64,000 nt of DNA. Origin: Mesotaenium endlicherianum (lineage: Eukaryota > Streptophyta > Zygnematophyceae > Zygnematales > Mesotaeniaceae). A program made the position numbers and the translations under genes. The stretch spans positions 233,689 to 297,688 of the forward strand of contig WELA01007670.1 of the NCBI GenBank assembly GCA_009602735.1, given 5' to 3'. Numbering within the stretch: position 1 is the stretch's first letter; each line of letters starts with the position of its first letter. Below are positions 47,713 through 57,240 of this stretch, piece after piece. Below the pieces are notes generated by a model. It did not search any database and had not been told where the DNA came from. It saw nothing but the letters and a program-made list of their open reading frames with translations.

Positions 47713-48423
47713 TGTAAGGTTATGAAAGTGTAGTTTTTATTTTTCTAGCATTTTATATGCACAGAATGTGATTTTAGAAACACTTTGGCCTTTATTCCAA
47801 GTGATTTGGACAAGTATTGAGAAAGTTACAAGTTATGAGAGTTTTTAATGAGTTTTTAGTGTCACAGATTCAATTTAGTGACAAGGACAGGTCCAGTGAC
47901 GAAAATTTTGGTTGGAGTCGAGGAAGTAGGACATTGAAACATGAGGGTTCCAGAAACTATGTACGATTACGAATAGTGCCAAAGTGATCGTGGAATTTCT
48001 AGAAACTCTGTGAGTTAGTGGATTGTGTAGTAGAACATTCTAGAGTGTGATTGTGTGCGTGTGAGTGTGCTAGCTTGTCCAAGTAACCTACATGGAAGAA
48101 GCCATGGTAGAAGGTTCTGGAGGTACTTTGCTAGAGAGGACACTTAGAGTTGAAGCATAGAGGGGAAGCACAAAGAAGTAGAGGGAGTCTAGTCTAGTCT
48201 AGTCTAGTCTAACCTTTTCATCTTGTACACGACTTTTCTTAATCGAGTGAGTTCTTTTCCACTCCTCTCTCATGTACCTCTCTTACTCTTGCACGGGTGG
48301 CACAGCACCAGGCCACTCCATCTTGTGTATGTAACTAGGAAAGGTCGTCGTGCACGCTTCCACTCGCGGGTGAGGATGCGTGAGTGTGTATGGGCGCACT
48401 CCCCGCACCCCTTTCCCTTTTCA
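47713..48423 (+). repeat. 3' LTR of element E (711 bp)
   Basis: Partner of 43751-44473; ends TTTTCA and is followed by the ATCTG target duplication. Confidence 0.95.
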
Positions 48424-48623
48424 ATCTGTATGCTGGCCTGTTGTAAGTCAAGTGTAAGTCTGCATATGTTAGGCGTCCTACGAAGCTGGTGCAATACTAT
48501 GTCTGCCCTCGAGCGCTTGTGCCACACTATGGACGCCTCCGTGAAGGAGGAAAACACGAGCTTGCTCCAGGCCTTGCACACCGTGGCAAGGCTGCGGGCT
48601 ACTTCAAGTGCCTCTGCTGTGTC
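48424..48623 (-). pseudogene. F-box/LRR-like gene, 5' part (F-box end and first repeat)
   Basis: Open from 48623 down to the ATCTG insertion site. EVARSLATVCKAWSKLVFSS matches the C-terminal half of a plant F-box (the V-C-K-x-W core), then LHQLRRTPNICRLTLDL is LRR-like. The codon split at the target site continues in frame into 43745 (A-S-I-Q then M-T-L-F), so both pieces were one exon. F-box proteins recruit targets to SCF ubiquitin ligases, with LRRs as the binding surface. The true start lies upstream across an unplaced boundary near 48624. Confidence 0.65.
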
Positions 48624-49680
48624 TCAAAAATTTGCCTCAGTATCTGATGCACAACAGGTTTCGGGAGTCTACAGAAGGGGTTTTCCGAAGCAGCCATTTA
48701 CAGAAGTTCCAGTTGTTGGCCGCAAGTGCTAAGTGTCGCATAAATTCTTCTCTAATAGAGATCGCAAAATGGAAGTTGATGTGCTATCGGGGCACGGGAT
48801 GAGCAGATATACATGACAGTCTGAATGGTGTAAGAGCTAAAACCTGTAGAGGATACTAAGTTGAAGTGTAATGAAACGTTGTGAGAGGCAGAGTGCGTCA
48901 CTGAGGAGTGCTGAGGAGCTGGTAAGAAAAGGAGAGCTTCGGCGATGAAATGTTCTTTGCAGTGAAAGCGATGGAACGTTCCCACACAACTTCCACAGTG
49001 GAAAACGAAGAATCAGCCCGTCCACGACAATATTTCAAGCTAGGTTACGCGGTCGCTCAGGTCGGAGAGGAGAAACTTCGCTCTCCGCCGGGGCGGAGAC
49101 AGTCCGGAGATCGACGCCTGGGGCATTTTTCTTTGTTTGGGTCCATATCGGTCTCAGAGTGTAGGAAAAGAAGTGGGTGAAGATGAGAGCAATTGGCAGA
49201 GTGCCTATCGCTTAGGTGGCACGCCTCCTGAAGCTCCTTGTAGGGCTACCCCTTTGGCTGCACGTCCTCACAGAGAGAGGCAACAGACATAAACAATGTA
49301 TCGCAAGTCACGAAAAGGAGAAGCGACGTTCAACCATCGATCTCACAAAGTCGTGTGCTGGTGAGGAGCACAGCCAATGGCAAACCACTGAATGACTACT
49401 GACAAACCACCCAAGAAACACTGCTGCAACACAGCTGCAAGCGTCAGAAAAGAGCAACTACTGACAGGTTAATTCTTTTGAAGTCTGAAGAATGTACATG
49501 GGAATAGTAGAGGGTGAAGGTGAGAGCGATGCTCACATTGGCAGCTCGCCAATGGCTGGGGTGGCACGCCTTCTGAAGCTCCATCCTCACAGAGAGAGAG
49601 CAGAACATGTACATGGGTCACTATGTATTGCTACGATGTCATTTCATTCCACGGTCAACACCTTACAGATCGACGCGCCA
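48624..49680. repeat. Dispersed repeat region
   Basis: 49363-49550 matches 11289-11466. Within this stretch 49178-49290 and 49512-49615 are also direct repeats of each other about 334 bp apart (GTGAAGRTGAGAGC, GGTGGCACGCC, CTCACAGAGAGAG). A short inverted match to 11485-11500 (GTCTCAGAGTGTAGG) lies at about 49151. Class not determined; no gene seen. Confidence 0.55.
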
Positions 49681-51149
49681 TGCACATAGAGCAACAACCT
49701 GGCTATGAAAAGCCAGGGAAAGGCCAGGAAAATGGAACGGTACGACCGCCTCGGAGCAAAAGCGGACCAGCACAATAACCAAACCCGTGTTAGAGGTTGA
49801 CCGGAAGTGTTCCACTCCAGGCAAGTCTGAGCAAGTCAATGTATTATACTTCGTGTGAAGGTCAGTGAATGGCGACCCTTACACACTCTGATACACTGGT
49901 TTTCCACTACTGCACATGTCGCTGTCAATCGACTCAATGTCGCCCGTAGTCGCACGTGGTTGCTGGGCGAAGGATGTCGGCGCGGTGGATGGACCTGGTG
50001 TCGCGACTATTATCCGTTTGACGGTGTCGCACGCGCAGCGCAAGCTACGGCCACCTAATGCTGAAAGTCAACCTTGACTCACCGACCACTTGACTGATTA
50101 CATCGCAGTCAGCGGTTATGGCGGCGTCAAGACCACTGGCAAGGGGTCAATGTCAGTGTGCCCCACACCCAAGGATGGGGGAGGGTTTGACAAGACAGTC
50201 GCGAGGCTAGGAGCTGGGGATCAGCAATGAGCCGCCCAGCAAGTACCAGGTCAGATTAAGCCAGGTCATGGCTGCAATGCCAAGATAGGTTACGACCGCC
50301 CGGTTGGGAAAACTTGAGCAGGTGGCATTTGCTTGCACGCCGCTCAGGAATTCTTAGCCATGAGCCAATTAGGCGTGACTGCCAGCTGAGAAGCTAAGCA
50401 GTCACGCGCGACAGTCACAAGGTGTGCATGCATGCTGAATGACTACAAGTTTGAGTTGAGCATGGCTAGGCAGAAGCGACATGCAGCTAAGTTGTGTGAC
50501 TAAGCACGGCATTCTCGAAAGATGACGCTGTGTGGTGCCTGCGGAGGTCACGAATCTTGCCTGAGACATCTCATTCACTCTCACGCACCTTTGCCAAGAG
50601 GCAGAAGGAAAGAGAAGAAGGGCGCGAAGAAGAAGAAGGAGTTCCCAAGGCCACTGGAGGGCCAAAGCCCCACGCTTCTGACGACGTTGAAGATTCTTCT
50701 GTGTATCATAGATAAGTTAGGATTGTAGGAGTTCCCAAGAGGGAATCTCACGGTTGAAGAAGGAGAACTGCAGAATAGAATCTGCTAGAAGACTAGCACA
50801 GGGTCAACCGAACGCCACAAGTGTGTGTGTGAAGCAGCCTTAAAATGGTGAGTTGTGTGTGGATTTCCAAGTTCTCAAAAGTCGCATTCGCATCTCGAAG
50901 AGAGAGAGTAGTATTGACAGATAAAGCTCTCAGTGAAGAATTGAGTGAGCCCAGCCTGGCAGTGAAGAGCTGTTAAGGCGCGGTGTTAAGTGAAGAGCTT
51001 GACCCAGGCCAGCATAGACGTAGTTTCAGAGTTTTGTAAGCTGACTTGTGGAAGTTAAGAGAAAGCCTGAAGGGCGATTTTCTCTGAATCTGACGTTGCA
51101 TGTCAAGCTGCTTAGAGTGTGATTTCTGCAAACTACAATTTGCTCACCT
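49681..51149 (+). other. Probable leader or 5' LTR region of element F
   Basis: No ORF of note. I searched by eye for a direct repeat of the sequence after F (60250 onward, starting TGTAAGAGG) and found none, so no 5' LTR can be delimited; nor could I place a primer-binding site. It may contain a diverged LTR or be host sequence. Confidence 0.35.
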
Positions 51150-52989
51150 GTGAACCCAAGAACCTTAAGGCATAAAGCCTATGTGGAAGTAAGAGACTTC
51201 CGTCCTACTTCTGAGAACTTCGGTTCTGTGGTTCAGGTGAATAGAAATTCCCAAGCAAATTGGGGATTGAGGCTTGTGAGGGCTGCCGGTGCTCAATCTG
51301 GAAGGAGACCCGGAGAAATTCAACTGTACATGCAGTTGAGGAGTGGAAGACTCTACTACCCTGTGGAGCCTGCGGAAGGTTCTGATTCAAGCCAGAGTCC
51401 ACAAGAAAGTGAGACATCTGAGCATACGGATAACCTGTGGAGTGAGCAACCGTCGAGAGACGAGTCTCGCCATACTGCCACGAACGGTGAGAATCCGTAT
51501 AACGCGCGAGCTTTTGTACCCAATTCAGGCAGAGAGCGCGACGTGTGGGATAAAGATAGTGAGTCTTGGTCACCACTCGAAATGACTGGTGATGATAAGG
51601 ATGAAAATCCTAAGTTCAAGCTGTCTACAAAGTGTTTTAGTGGACGAACCAGTGGAAATAGTCTCACTTTTGAAGAGTTTGATGAGATCTATTGGGCTGA
51701 CTTCTTTGAGAATATCCGAAAGGATTCTTCTTACACTCAGTCAGTCGCTTTTATAAGCTTGGTTCATTACTTGGACAAGAATGCCTTGTTGCTGTATCGC
51801 CAATTTCGAAAAGATGAGAACCTCATCCAGGAATGGGCGTTTGACGTGCAAAAGAAGGCGAGAGATTTGAAAATCCAGAAAGAGGCTGCGAAAGCCCGCC
51901 TGTCCGTTTTGTCATCAGGAAGAGCGATACCTGCTGCACCTGTTGAGACCGTAGACTTAGCTGCACTAACACAAGAATTAACAGATGCCATGAAGCAACT
52001 CACCGAGGGTCAGCAGCGAGCGGCTACTCAAGATGATGATGCTGGATCTGTCGCAAAATTGCGTAAAGTGTGCAGAACTGTCTGAAAAGATTGCTAATGC
52101 TCAGGAACGAGTAACGCGCAAGGCTGCACCTTTTACAGGGCAGTATGGTGATAGTGCCACCACGGAAGCAAGCCATGCGCAAGCGTTGGCTAGTTGCCGT
52201 AGGGATATGGAGGCTGGGGATGACCAGTTAGACTCTGAGCACTGTCTGCGTCGTTTCTTTAAGTTGCTTGAAGCAACATTCCCAGAGGATCGCAGTCTTA
52301 AAGTGCACCGCTATGTGCATTTTGTCCGTCAGAAGAACGAGACAGTGATGGAGGTCAAATCCAGATTGGTAGACCTTGCCAAGAAGGCAGGAATCTATGA
52401 GCCTAGGATTGTGGCTGACAAATTCTTATTGTGTCTGGGTAAAGATACAGATCGGGAGGTCAGGCCGCACCTATCTGCGAAACGCGGAATCAACTGGAAC
52501 ATCGACGAGGCTGCTGAAATAGCACGCAATGTCGAGGAAGGTAAAGTCTGGTACAAGGAGGCTTCCAGGACGCTTATGGCTCCTGAGAGAAGGGAGGAAT
52601 CCTTTCAGCCCAAGGCCAATAGCTCTAACTTTCATTGTAAGAAAAAGAGCGGGTCTTTCAATAGGTTTGCTAAGCAAGCCAACACTGCTGAGACAGGAGA
52701 GGGCTGTTGGAACTACGGAAAATCAGGACATCAGAAGACAGATTGTCCGTACCCGGATGCTAAGCAATTGTCTGCTAGCAAGGCGCAGGTATGCGCACAT
52801 TGTAGTAAAAAGGGACACTCAGAAGATGAGTGTTGGTCCAAGAACCCAAATCTGAAACCACCATGGGCTAATGCTGCCACGAAAGAGGCAGATAAGGGTA
52901 AGAAAAAGGAGAAAGATAACTCTGGTAATCGGATGGGTAATCAGAAGTATGATGCAATGAGTGCAGAGATTGCAGAATTGAAAGCTTAA
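51150..52989 (+). pseudogene. Element F gag
   Basis: 51150-52085: N-terminal 311 residues, Ser/Glu-rich, with FEEFDEIYWADFFENIRKD. 52033-52989 (next frame) has the capsid-like core (HCLRRFFKLLEATFPEDR; HRYVHFVRQKNETVMEVKSR) and two knuckles: CWNYGKSGHQKTDC, whose second Cys is Tyr, and the intact CAHCSKKGHSEDEC. A TAA at 52987-52989 interrupts a frame that continues directly into protease, so gag and pol were probably one polyprotein with CAA mutated to TAA. The frame change near 52050 is a second lesion or a programmed shift. Confidence 0.85.
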
Positions 52990-53004
52990 TTTGCAAGACT
53001 AAAT

Positions 53005-56000
53005 GTGCCTTATGTCTATTATGATGCAGATGTGGCCGAAAAGACCGTCTGCAAAGGCGAAAAGCTGACGCCTGAGAAGGCCGTGGCTGCAACGGCTGCG
53101 GAGCGCGCAGATCATGACCGTTTGGTTCCAAGGAATGCTGGGAAGCTTCCTCAGACCTTTCGGATCACTCTCGATGAGCACGAGATTACGCAGCTACGAC
53201 AAGCCAAGCCTGGGCCACGCAAGACATTTAGTTTTTCGCTGGAAAAGCTGAAGGGTCTGGTGGAACACCGGATTCAGCACATTCCTTGTCTTTCACTCGC
53301 TGATCTGCGTCTTACATATCCTTTCACGATTGAGGAAGCCGGACAGCAGCTGGACCTAGCTGAGGAAGGCGCGAACAGCGCTTCGCTGCCTACTAATTTT
53401 AGCACTGTGAGAGTGCAGAACAAGGATAGAATTTTGACGTTTAACAACTGGGCCGCTCCCAATATCCTATTGGACACTGGCGCACAGCCAGTAATCTTGG
53501 GAAAGCGAGCTGTGAAAGCTCTGGGATTGACGGCAAGGGACCTTAAAGAAAGTCCTTTTCAGTTGAGGACTGCATCTGGGCAGATTTCAAAGTCTTGTGG
53601 AATCACCCGCAAGCCTGTGGAAATCACAGTAAACTTGGGGAAACCTGAGGAAGCGTCACTGTTTATAGAGTGCACGGTGACAGAGGCAGAAAACTATGAT
53701 ATTTTGTTGGGGACAGAAGCTCTGATTCCCCTGGGTATGGTCATCGACCTGCGGAAGCAGAGGGTGACTTACCAGTCGACAGATCGGCAGCCGACAGGAG
53801 AAATTCCTGTAAAAATGGTTTGCTCGGGAGAAGCAAACTACAGATTGCTAGACTGCTGTGTGAATAACCAGTATCCAGACCATTATGACCTCATCATGCA
53901 ACGCGAAGAGAAGATCTACACCAGCATCAACATGCCGACTCCCTTGGTTTGGCAACCTTGGATTATGGAGCAACTAGAAGCTGTGAGTAACAGGGACCGT
54001 GGCCCGCAAGAGCTGCTGCCAGTTCCTTATCCAGTTAAGACTGCTGCCAATTTGATGCCTGGAGTAGACCCATTGCCGCAAGGCATTGTGAGGATGGAAG
54101 ATCCTTTTCGCAAGAGAGGAGTAGTAGTGCTGGAATTGTTCGCCGGACTTGGAATGGGAACCATCGCACTGATTCAGCGAGGTATCCGGGTATCTAAAGT
54201 GCTGTATGTGGACAATGATGAGAATGTTTTTACAGCATTTGAGGAGGTCATGAGTCAAATGCGGCAAATGTACCATTTCAAGGCATTTGTGCCCACTAGT
54301 GTGGTGCGTCTTGCTGGAGGAAACATTCTCGATGTGAAGTCTGAGGACCTGTATGATTACAGGATTGACTGGATTTTTGCGGGATTCCCTTGTCAACCTT
54401 TCTCGCAAGCTGGGAACAGGAGGGGATTCAATGACCCGCGAGCACAACACTGGGGAAGGATGGTGAAGATCATCAGTATGCTGCGGGAACGCCAGCATCT
54501 CTACCCACCAGTATTTGTGATTGAGAATGTACATCCAGGGATGGATTACAACCAGATGAAGCCAGGAGATCCATGGCTGGTCTTTGACTCCACCCTGGGT
54601 CATCATGTATTGATCAACGACGCCAGGCACGGAGGACTCTCACACCGAGCCAGACTATTTTGGACCAACGGCATGTCCATTGAAATCCTGAGGGAGATGG
54701 AGGAGAGTACGCGGCGCACGCCAACGGCAGTATCTGTGGGAGAAGCACTGATGGTGGAAACCAAGCCAGTGGTCAGGAGGGATTCCTACCCACAGTACAT
54801 CGTCAACGAGCCAGGCCGGCCGAGAATGGTGCTGCCCACCTTCACAGCATACCCAGGATCACGCGCTTTCGTGAATGGAGGACCAGGAATGGTTAAAGAT
54901 GTGCACGACAGAGAAGCTCAGTGGAGAGAGCCGACAGCTGAAGAAAAGGGAAGATGCCTGGGGGTACCCAGCTCCATTGCACAAAAAATTGTTGCTAAGG
55001 TGGGACAAGACAACGCTGGGAAGATGTTCGGCAATATGATTGGGCATCACTCCATGACATGGTTGGTAGAGACGATCATAACTTGGCAACAGATGACGTT
55101 CTCTGACAAGCCTATGCCCAGGCCGAGGCCGGTAATGATTGGAGTCCATGTGGTGCCAACCTCTGATCAGAGAGCTATCAGGGAAGCGTATCAGCGACAA
55201 AAAGAATATGCTGCTGAAAGAGACGCAGCTGAGGCTGACCAAGAGGAAACACTCAGAGAAACCAGAGTGGTGGGGCTGACCAGGTGTCAAGACATATTGA
55301 CGCGAATTAACACTCGGATGGCGGCTCTACACGATCCTCTGGAAAGAGAGCTGCGGAGGCTGCGAGAAGACGTAACCATGGAAGACCAGGCAACTGGTGC
55401 AGCAAACCCTTTGGTGAGCGCTGCAGTAAGCAAATCACAAGAGGTCCCAGCATCTGCAGAACGCTCCAGCCAGGTAGTTGGGAGGATGCCGGAATGGGAA
55501 GAATATACCAGTTCTGAGTTACGAAACATGGCCCCAGACCACGTCTTCGGGAGCCCATCCCCAGACGCGGTATCATCAAGATATGAAGAACGCCAGTGCA
55601 ATATTGGCGAATGGGCCGAAGAATGCAGTCAGAATTCAGGTTATTCTGGAGGGTCTGGAAAGACCATTTGCCTGGAGGTGATTTTTGAAGAACACAAGAA
55701 GAAGGCGGCCAAGAGATTGCCCGCCACACTTGCTCTGATGAGCCCAGGGCCAGAGGCCGAAGGGCAACCACAAGACACAGTTGGCAGCACAGCTGAGTCG
55801 ATCACCAGGCAAATCATGGCGCAGTTGCTGGAAGCAGACGCCCCTCGACTCAAGGAAGAAAAAGTGGCGAAAGCAGCTCTCGCTCTACAGTCAGCCATCA
55901 TCAACATGGCGAGGCTCAACACAAGAGGGGATGAAGATTTGCCGCCTCCTGAAACAGAGAAGCCGGAGGAGGAAGAGGATGCAGAGATGCAAGGCCTCTC

Positions 56001-57240
56001 GGAGTTGGAGTTGCCATCACTCAACAATGAAGGGGACATTAGGGAAGAAATTCTACGTTTTCCCACGCCAGAGTTGGATCTGTTTGACTTACAGGAGCTG
56101 AGGACAGACGACTGGGTGGCTGACCACCTAATGGGGCCAAGCCCGGCAGACCTTTATGAAGAATTAAGGTCGCCAACATCCAGTTCCCCTTCTGCCAGTC
56201 TTCCAGTGGCAGAACCCAAGTCAACCGCACAACTGCCGCAACAGCAGGAGGTGACTGCCTGCACTGCTAAAGTGGAGACAGCACAAGGAAAGCCCAAAAG
56301 TCGCGCAAGCAGACCAAGGAAGGTGGCCCGTGAGGGTAACGCATCTTTTAGGAGGATGCTAAAGCGATATTTCAAGCATAAAGGGAAGGCTCAGAGAGAG
56401 GGCGTTCCGCGAGGAACCACAGCCCCACCTCCTCCACCTCTGCGGGATATTCTACAGAGAGAAGGAGAGGATGGTTTGGTTCGCAGGGCAATGGCATTGG
56501 GCATTAGTGTGCCGCCAGGCATGAACACGCCCTTGTTGCAACTATCAGATCTTAGGATACAGAGGTTGGAGGAGCCTGCTCCCGTGATACCTGCAATCCC
56601 AGGATGGGAACTGATGAATCTGAGAAACACCATCAGCCGCTTGACCGCAGCAGATGATGCCTTTCTCGCACAACTAGCAGCACCTCAGAGGCCGCAAACA
56701 TTGGCGCAGGCATGGATGGTCACACCACCCGCAAGGGAGGAGTATGGCACGACCGTTGCCCGCATGGCAATTATTGAGCGAGAATGGGGCTGGGCGATTA
56801 GCCCTAGGACAGATCCCGCAGGTTTTCCAATGGCAACCCAACCTCGGCCACGTGAAGAAGGAGGAACCGGGACCAGTTGGACTGCAGTCGACGAGGAAAT
56901 GTTCCTGAGGCAGCCCATTTGGAGGCGCCTAACATACCCCTCACCGCAGGAGAGGCGACGCGTCATTGAGAAGGTAAGAAGCCTAAGAAACAGGCTGCCA
57001 AACTTTTGGCAACGGAGGAGCAAGCTGCAAAGCCTGTTACCCCACCTCCTAAGAATAAAGCTGCAAAGCCTGAGAGCCATAATCAGGCAAGAAAGCCTGA
57101 GGGCCAGGATGAGGGCGGGAAGCCCCCACCTGCACCTAAGGAGGAGCAACTACTGGATGCCTTTGTTGGGGAGAAGCAACCTGAAACTGAGACTTCTGCC
57201 ATTGGAAAAATGGTCTCAGCCCAGCAGAGAGCACAAGTAG
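53005..57240 (+). CDS. Element F protease-methyltransferase-linker ORF (1411 residues)
   Basis: Residues about 150-255: retroviral-type aspartic protease (LLDTGAQPVI, catalytic Asp157; ILLGTEALIPLGM). Residues 373-690: complete C5 cytosine methyltransferase, described separately. Residues about 700-1320: unassigned region with acidic, Pro-rich and basic stretches. The real protein should leave this frame near 56970, because RT follows in the next frame; the last 90 residues (after RRVIEK) are out-of-frame. No stop occurs in 1300 codons, so the methyltransferase part seems to have been under selection until recently. The ORF starts at a Met-less boundary after the gag stop; the first internal Met is residue 1 as given. 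Confidence 0.9.
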   Translation: MPYVYYDADVAEKTVCKGEKLTPEKAVAATAAERADHDRLVPRNAGKLPQTFRITLDEHEITQLRQAKPGPRKTFSFSLEKLKGLVEHRIQHIPCLSLADLRLTYPFTIEEAGQQLDLAEEGANSASLPTNFSTVRVQNKDRILTFNNWAAPNILLDTGAQPVILGKRAVKALGLTARDLKESPFQLRTASGQISKSCGITRKPVEITVNLGKPEEASLFIECTVTEAENYDILLGTEALIPLGMVIDLRKQRVTYQSTDRQPTGEIPVKMVCSGEANYRLLDCCVNNQYPDHYDLIMQREEKIYTSINMPTPLVWQPWIMEQLEAVSNRDRGPQELLPVPYPVKTAANLMPGVDPLPQGIVRMEDPFRKRGVVVLELFAGLGMGTIALIQRGIRVSKVLYVDNDENVFTAFEEVMSQMRQMYHFKAFVPTSVVRLAGGNILDVKSEDLYDYRIDWIFAGFPCQPFSQAGNRRGFNDPRAQHWGRMVKIISMLRERQHLYPPVFVIENVHPGMDYNQMKPGDPWLVFDSTLGHHVLINDARHGGLSHRARLFWTNGMSIEILREMEESTRRTPTAVSVGEALMVETKPVVRRDSYPQYIVNEPGRPRMVLPTFTAYPGSRAFVNGGPGMVKDVHDREAQWREPTAEEKGRCLGVPSSIAQKIVAKVGQDNAGKMFGNMIGHHSMTWLVETIITWQQMTFSDKPMPRPRPVMIGVHVVPTSDQRAIREAYQRQKEYAAERDAAEADQEETLRETRVVGLTRCQDILTRINTRMAALHDPLERELRRLREDVTMEDQATGAANPLVSAAVSKSQEVPASAERSSQVVGRMPEWEEYTSSELRNMAPDHVFGSPSPDAVSSRYEERQCNIGEWAEECSQNSGYSGGSGKTICLEVIFEEHKKKAAKRLPATLALMSPGPEAEGQPQDTVGSTAESITRQIMAQLLEADAPRLKEEKVAKAALALQSAIINMARLNTRGDEDLPPPETEKPEEEEDAEMQGLSELELPSLNNEGDIREEILRFPTPELDLFDLQELRTDDWVADHLMGPSPADLYEELRSPTSSSPSASLPVAEPKSTAQLPQQQEVTACTAKVETAQGKPKSRASRPRKVAREGNASFRRMLKRYFKHKGKAQREGVPRGTTAPPPPPLRDILQREGEDGLVRRAMALGISVPPGMNTPLLQLSDLRIQRLEEPAPVIPAIPGWELMNLRNTISRLTAADDAFLAQLAAPQRPQTLAQAWMVTPPAREEYGTTVARMAIIEREWGWAISPRTDPAGFPMATQPRPREEGGTGTSWTAVDEEMFLRQPIWRRLTYPSPQERRRVIEKVRSLRNRLPNFWQRRSKLQSLLPHLLRIKLQSLRAIIRQESLRARMRAGSPHLHLRRSNYWMPLLGRSNLKLRLLPLEKWSQPSREHK
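54121..55090 (+). other. C5 DNA methyltransferase domain of element F
   Basis: Motif I VLELFAGLGMGT (residues 373-386, SAM binding); acidic YVDNDE (motif II); motif IV FAGFPCQPFSQAG with catalytic Cys463; motif VI VIENV (Glu507); motif VIII GGLSHRARLFW (543-553, the R-x-R pair); a short target-recognition stretch with LPTFTAYPGSRAF and GGPGMV; motif IX-like REPTAEEKGRCLGVP; motif X FGNMIGHHSMTWLV (about 673). All catalytic residues are present, so it should methylate cytosine C5 in DNA. There are no BAH, RFTS or chromodomain parts, so it is not a captured MET1 or CMT. Cytosine methyltransferases in LTR retrotransposons have been reported from charophyte and dinoflagellate genomes (de Mendoza and colleagues, 2018, from memory), which fits. 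Confidence 0.93.

Larger units (their letters stand above)
43751..48423 (+). mobile_element. Non-autonomous LTR element E, LARD-like (4673 bp)
   Basis: LTRs at 43751-44473 and 47713-48423, primer site at 44476, polypurine tract before the 3' LTR and a perfect 5-bp duplication. The 3.2-kb interior has no gag, RT or integrase ORF, only one relic of a protease-to-RT linker related to element B (45726-45929). Size and content fit a large retrotransposon derivative, mobilised in trans; the shared primer-site variant, polypurine tract and LTR start point to B-type elements as helper (inference). Confidence 0.93.

Noticed and set aside
49681-51149. A 5' LTR for element F matching 60250-60650
   Set aside because: I could not find any shared stretch between the two regions, so no LTR pair is claimed.
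39816-55090. The two methyltransferases as parts of one restriction-modification system
   Set aside because: They are unrelated in sequence, one lies in a retrotransposon, and no endonuclease ORF is visible.
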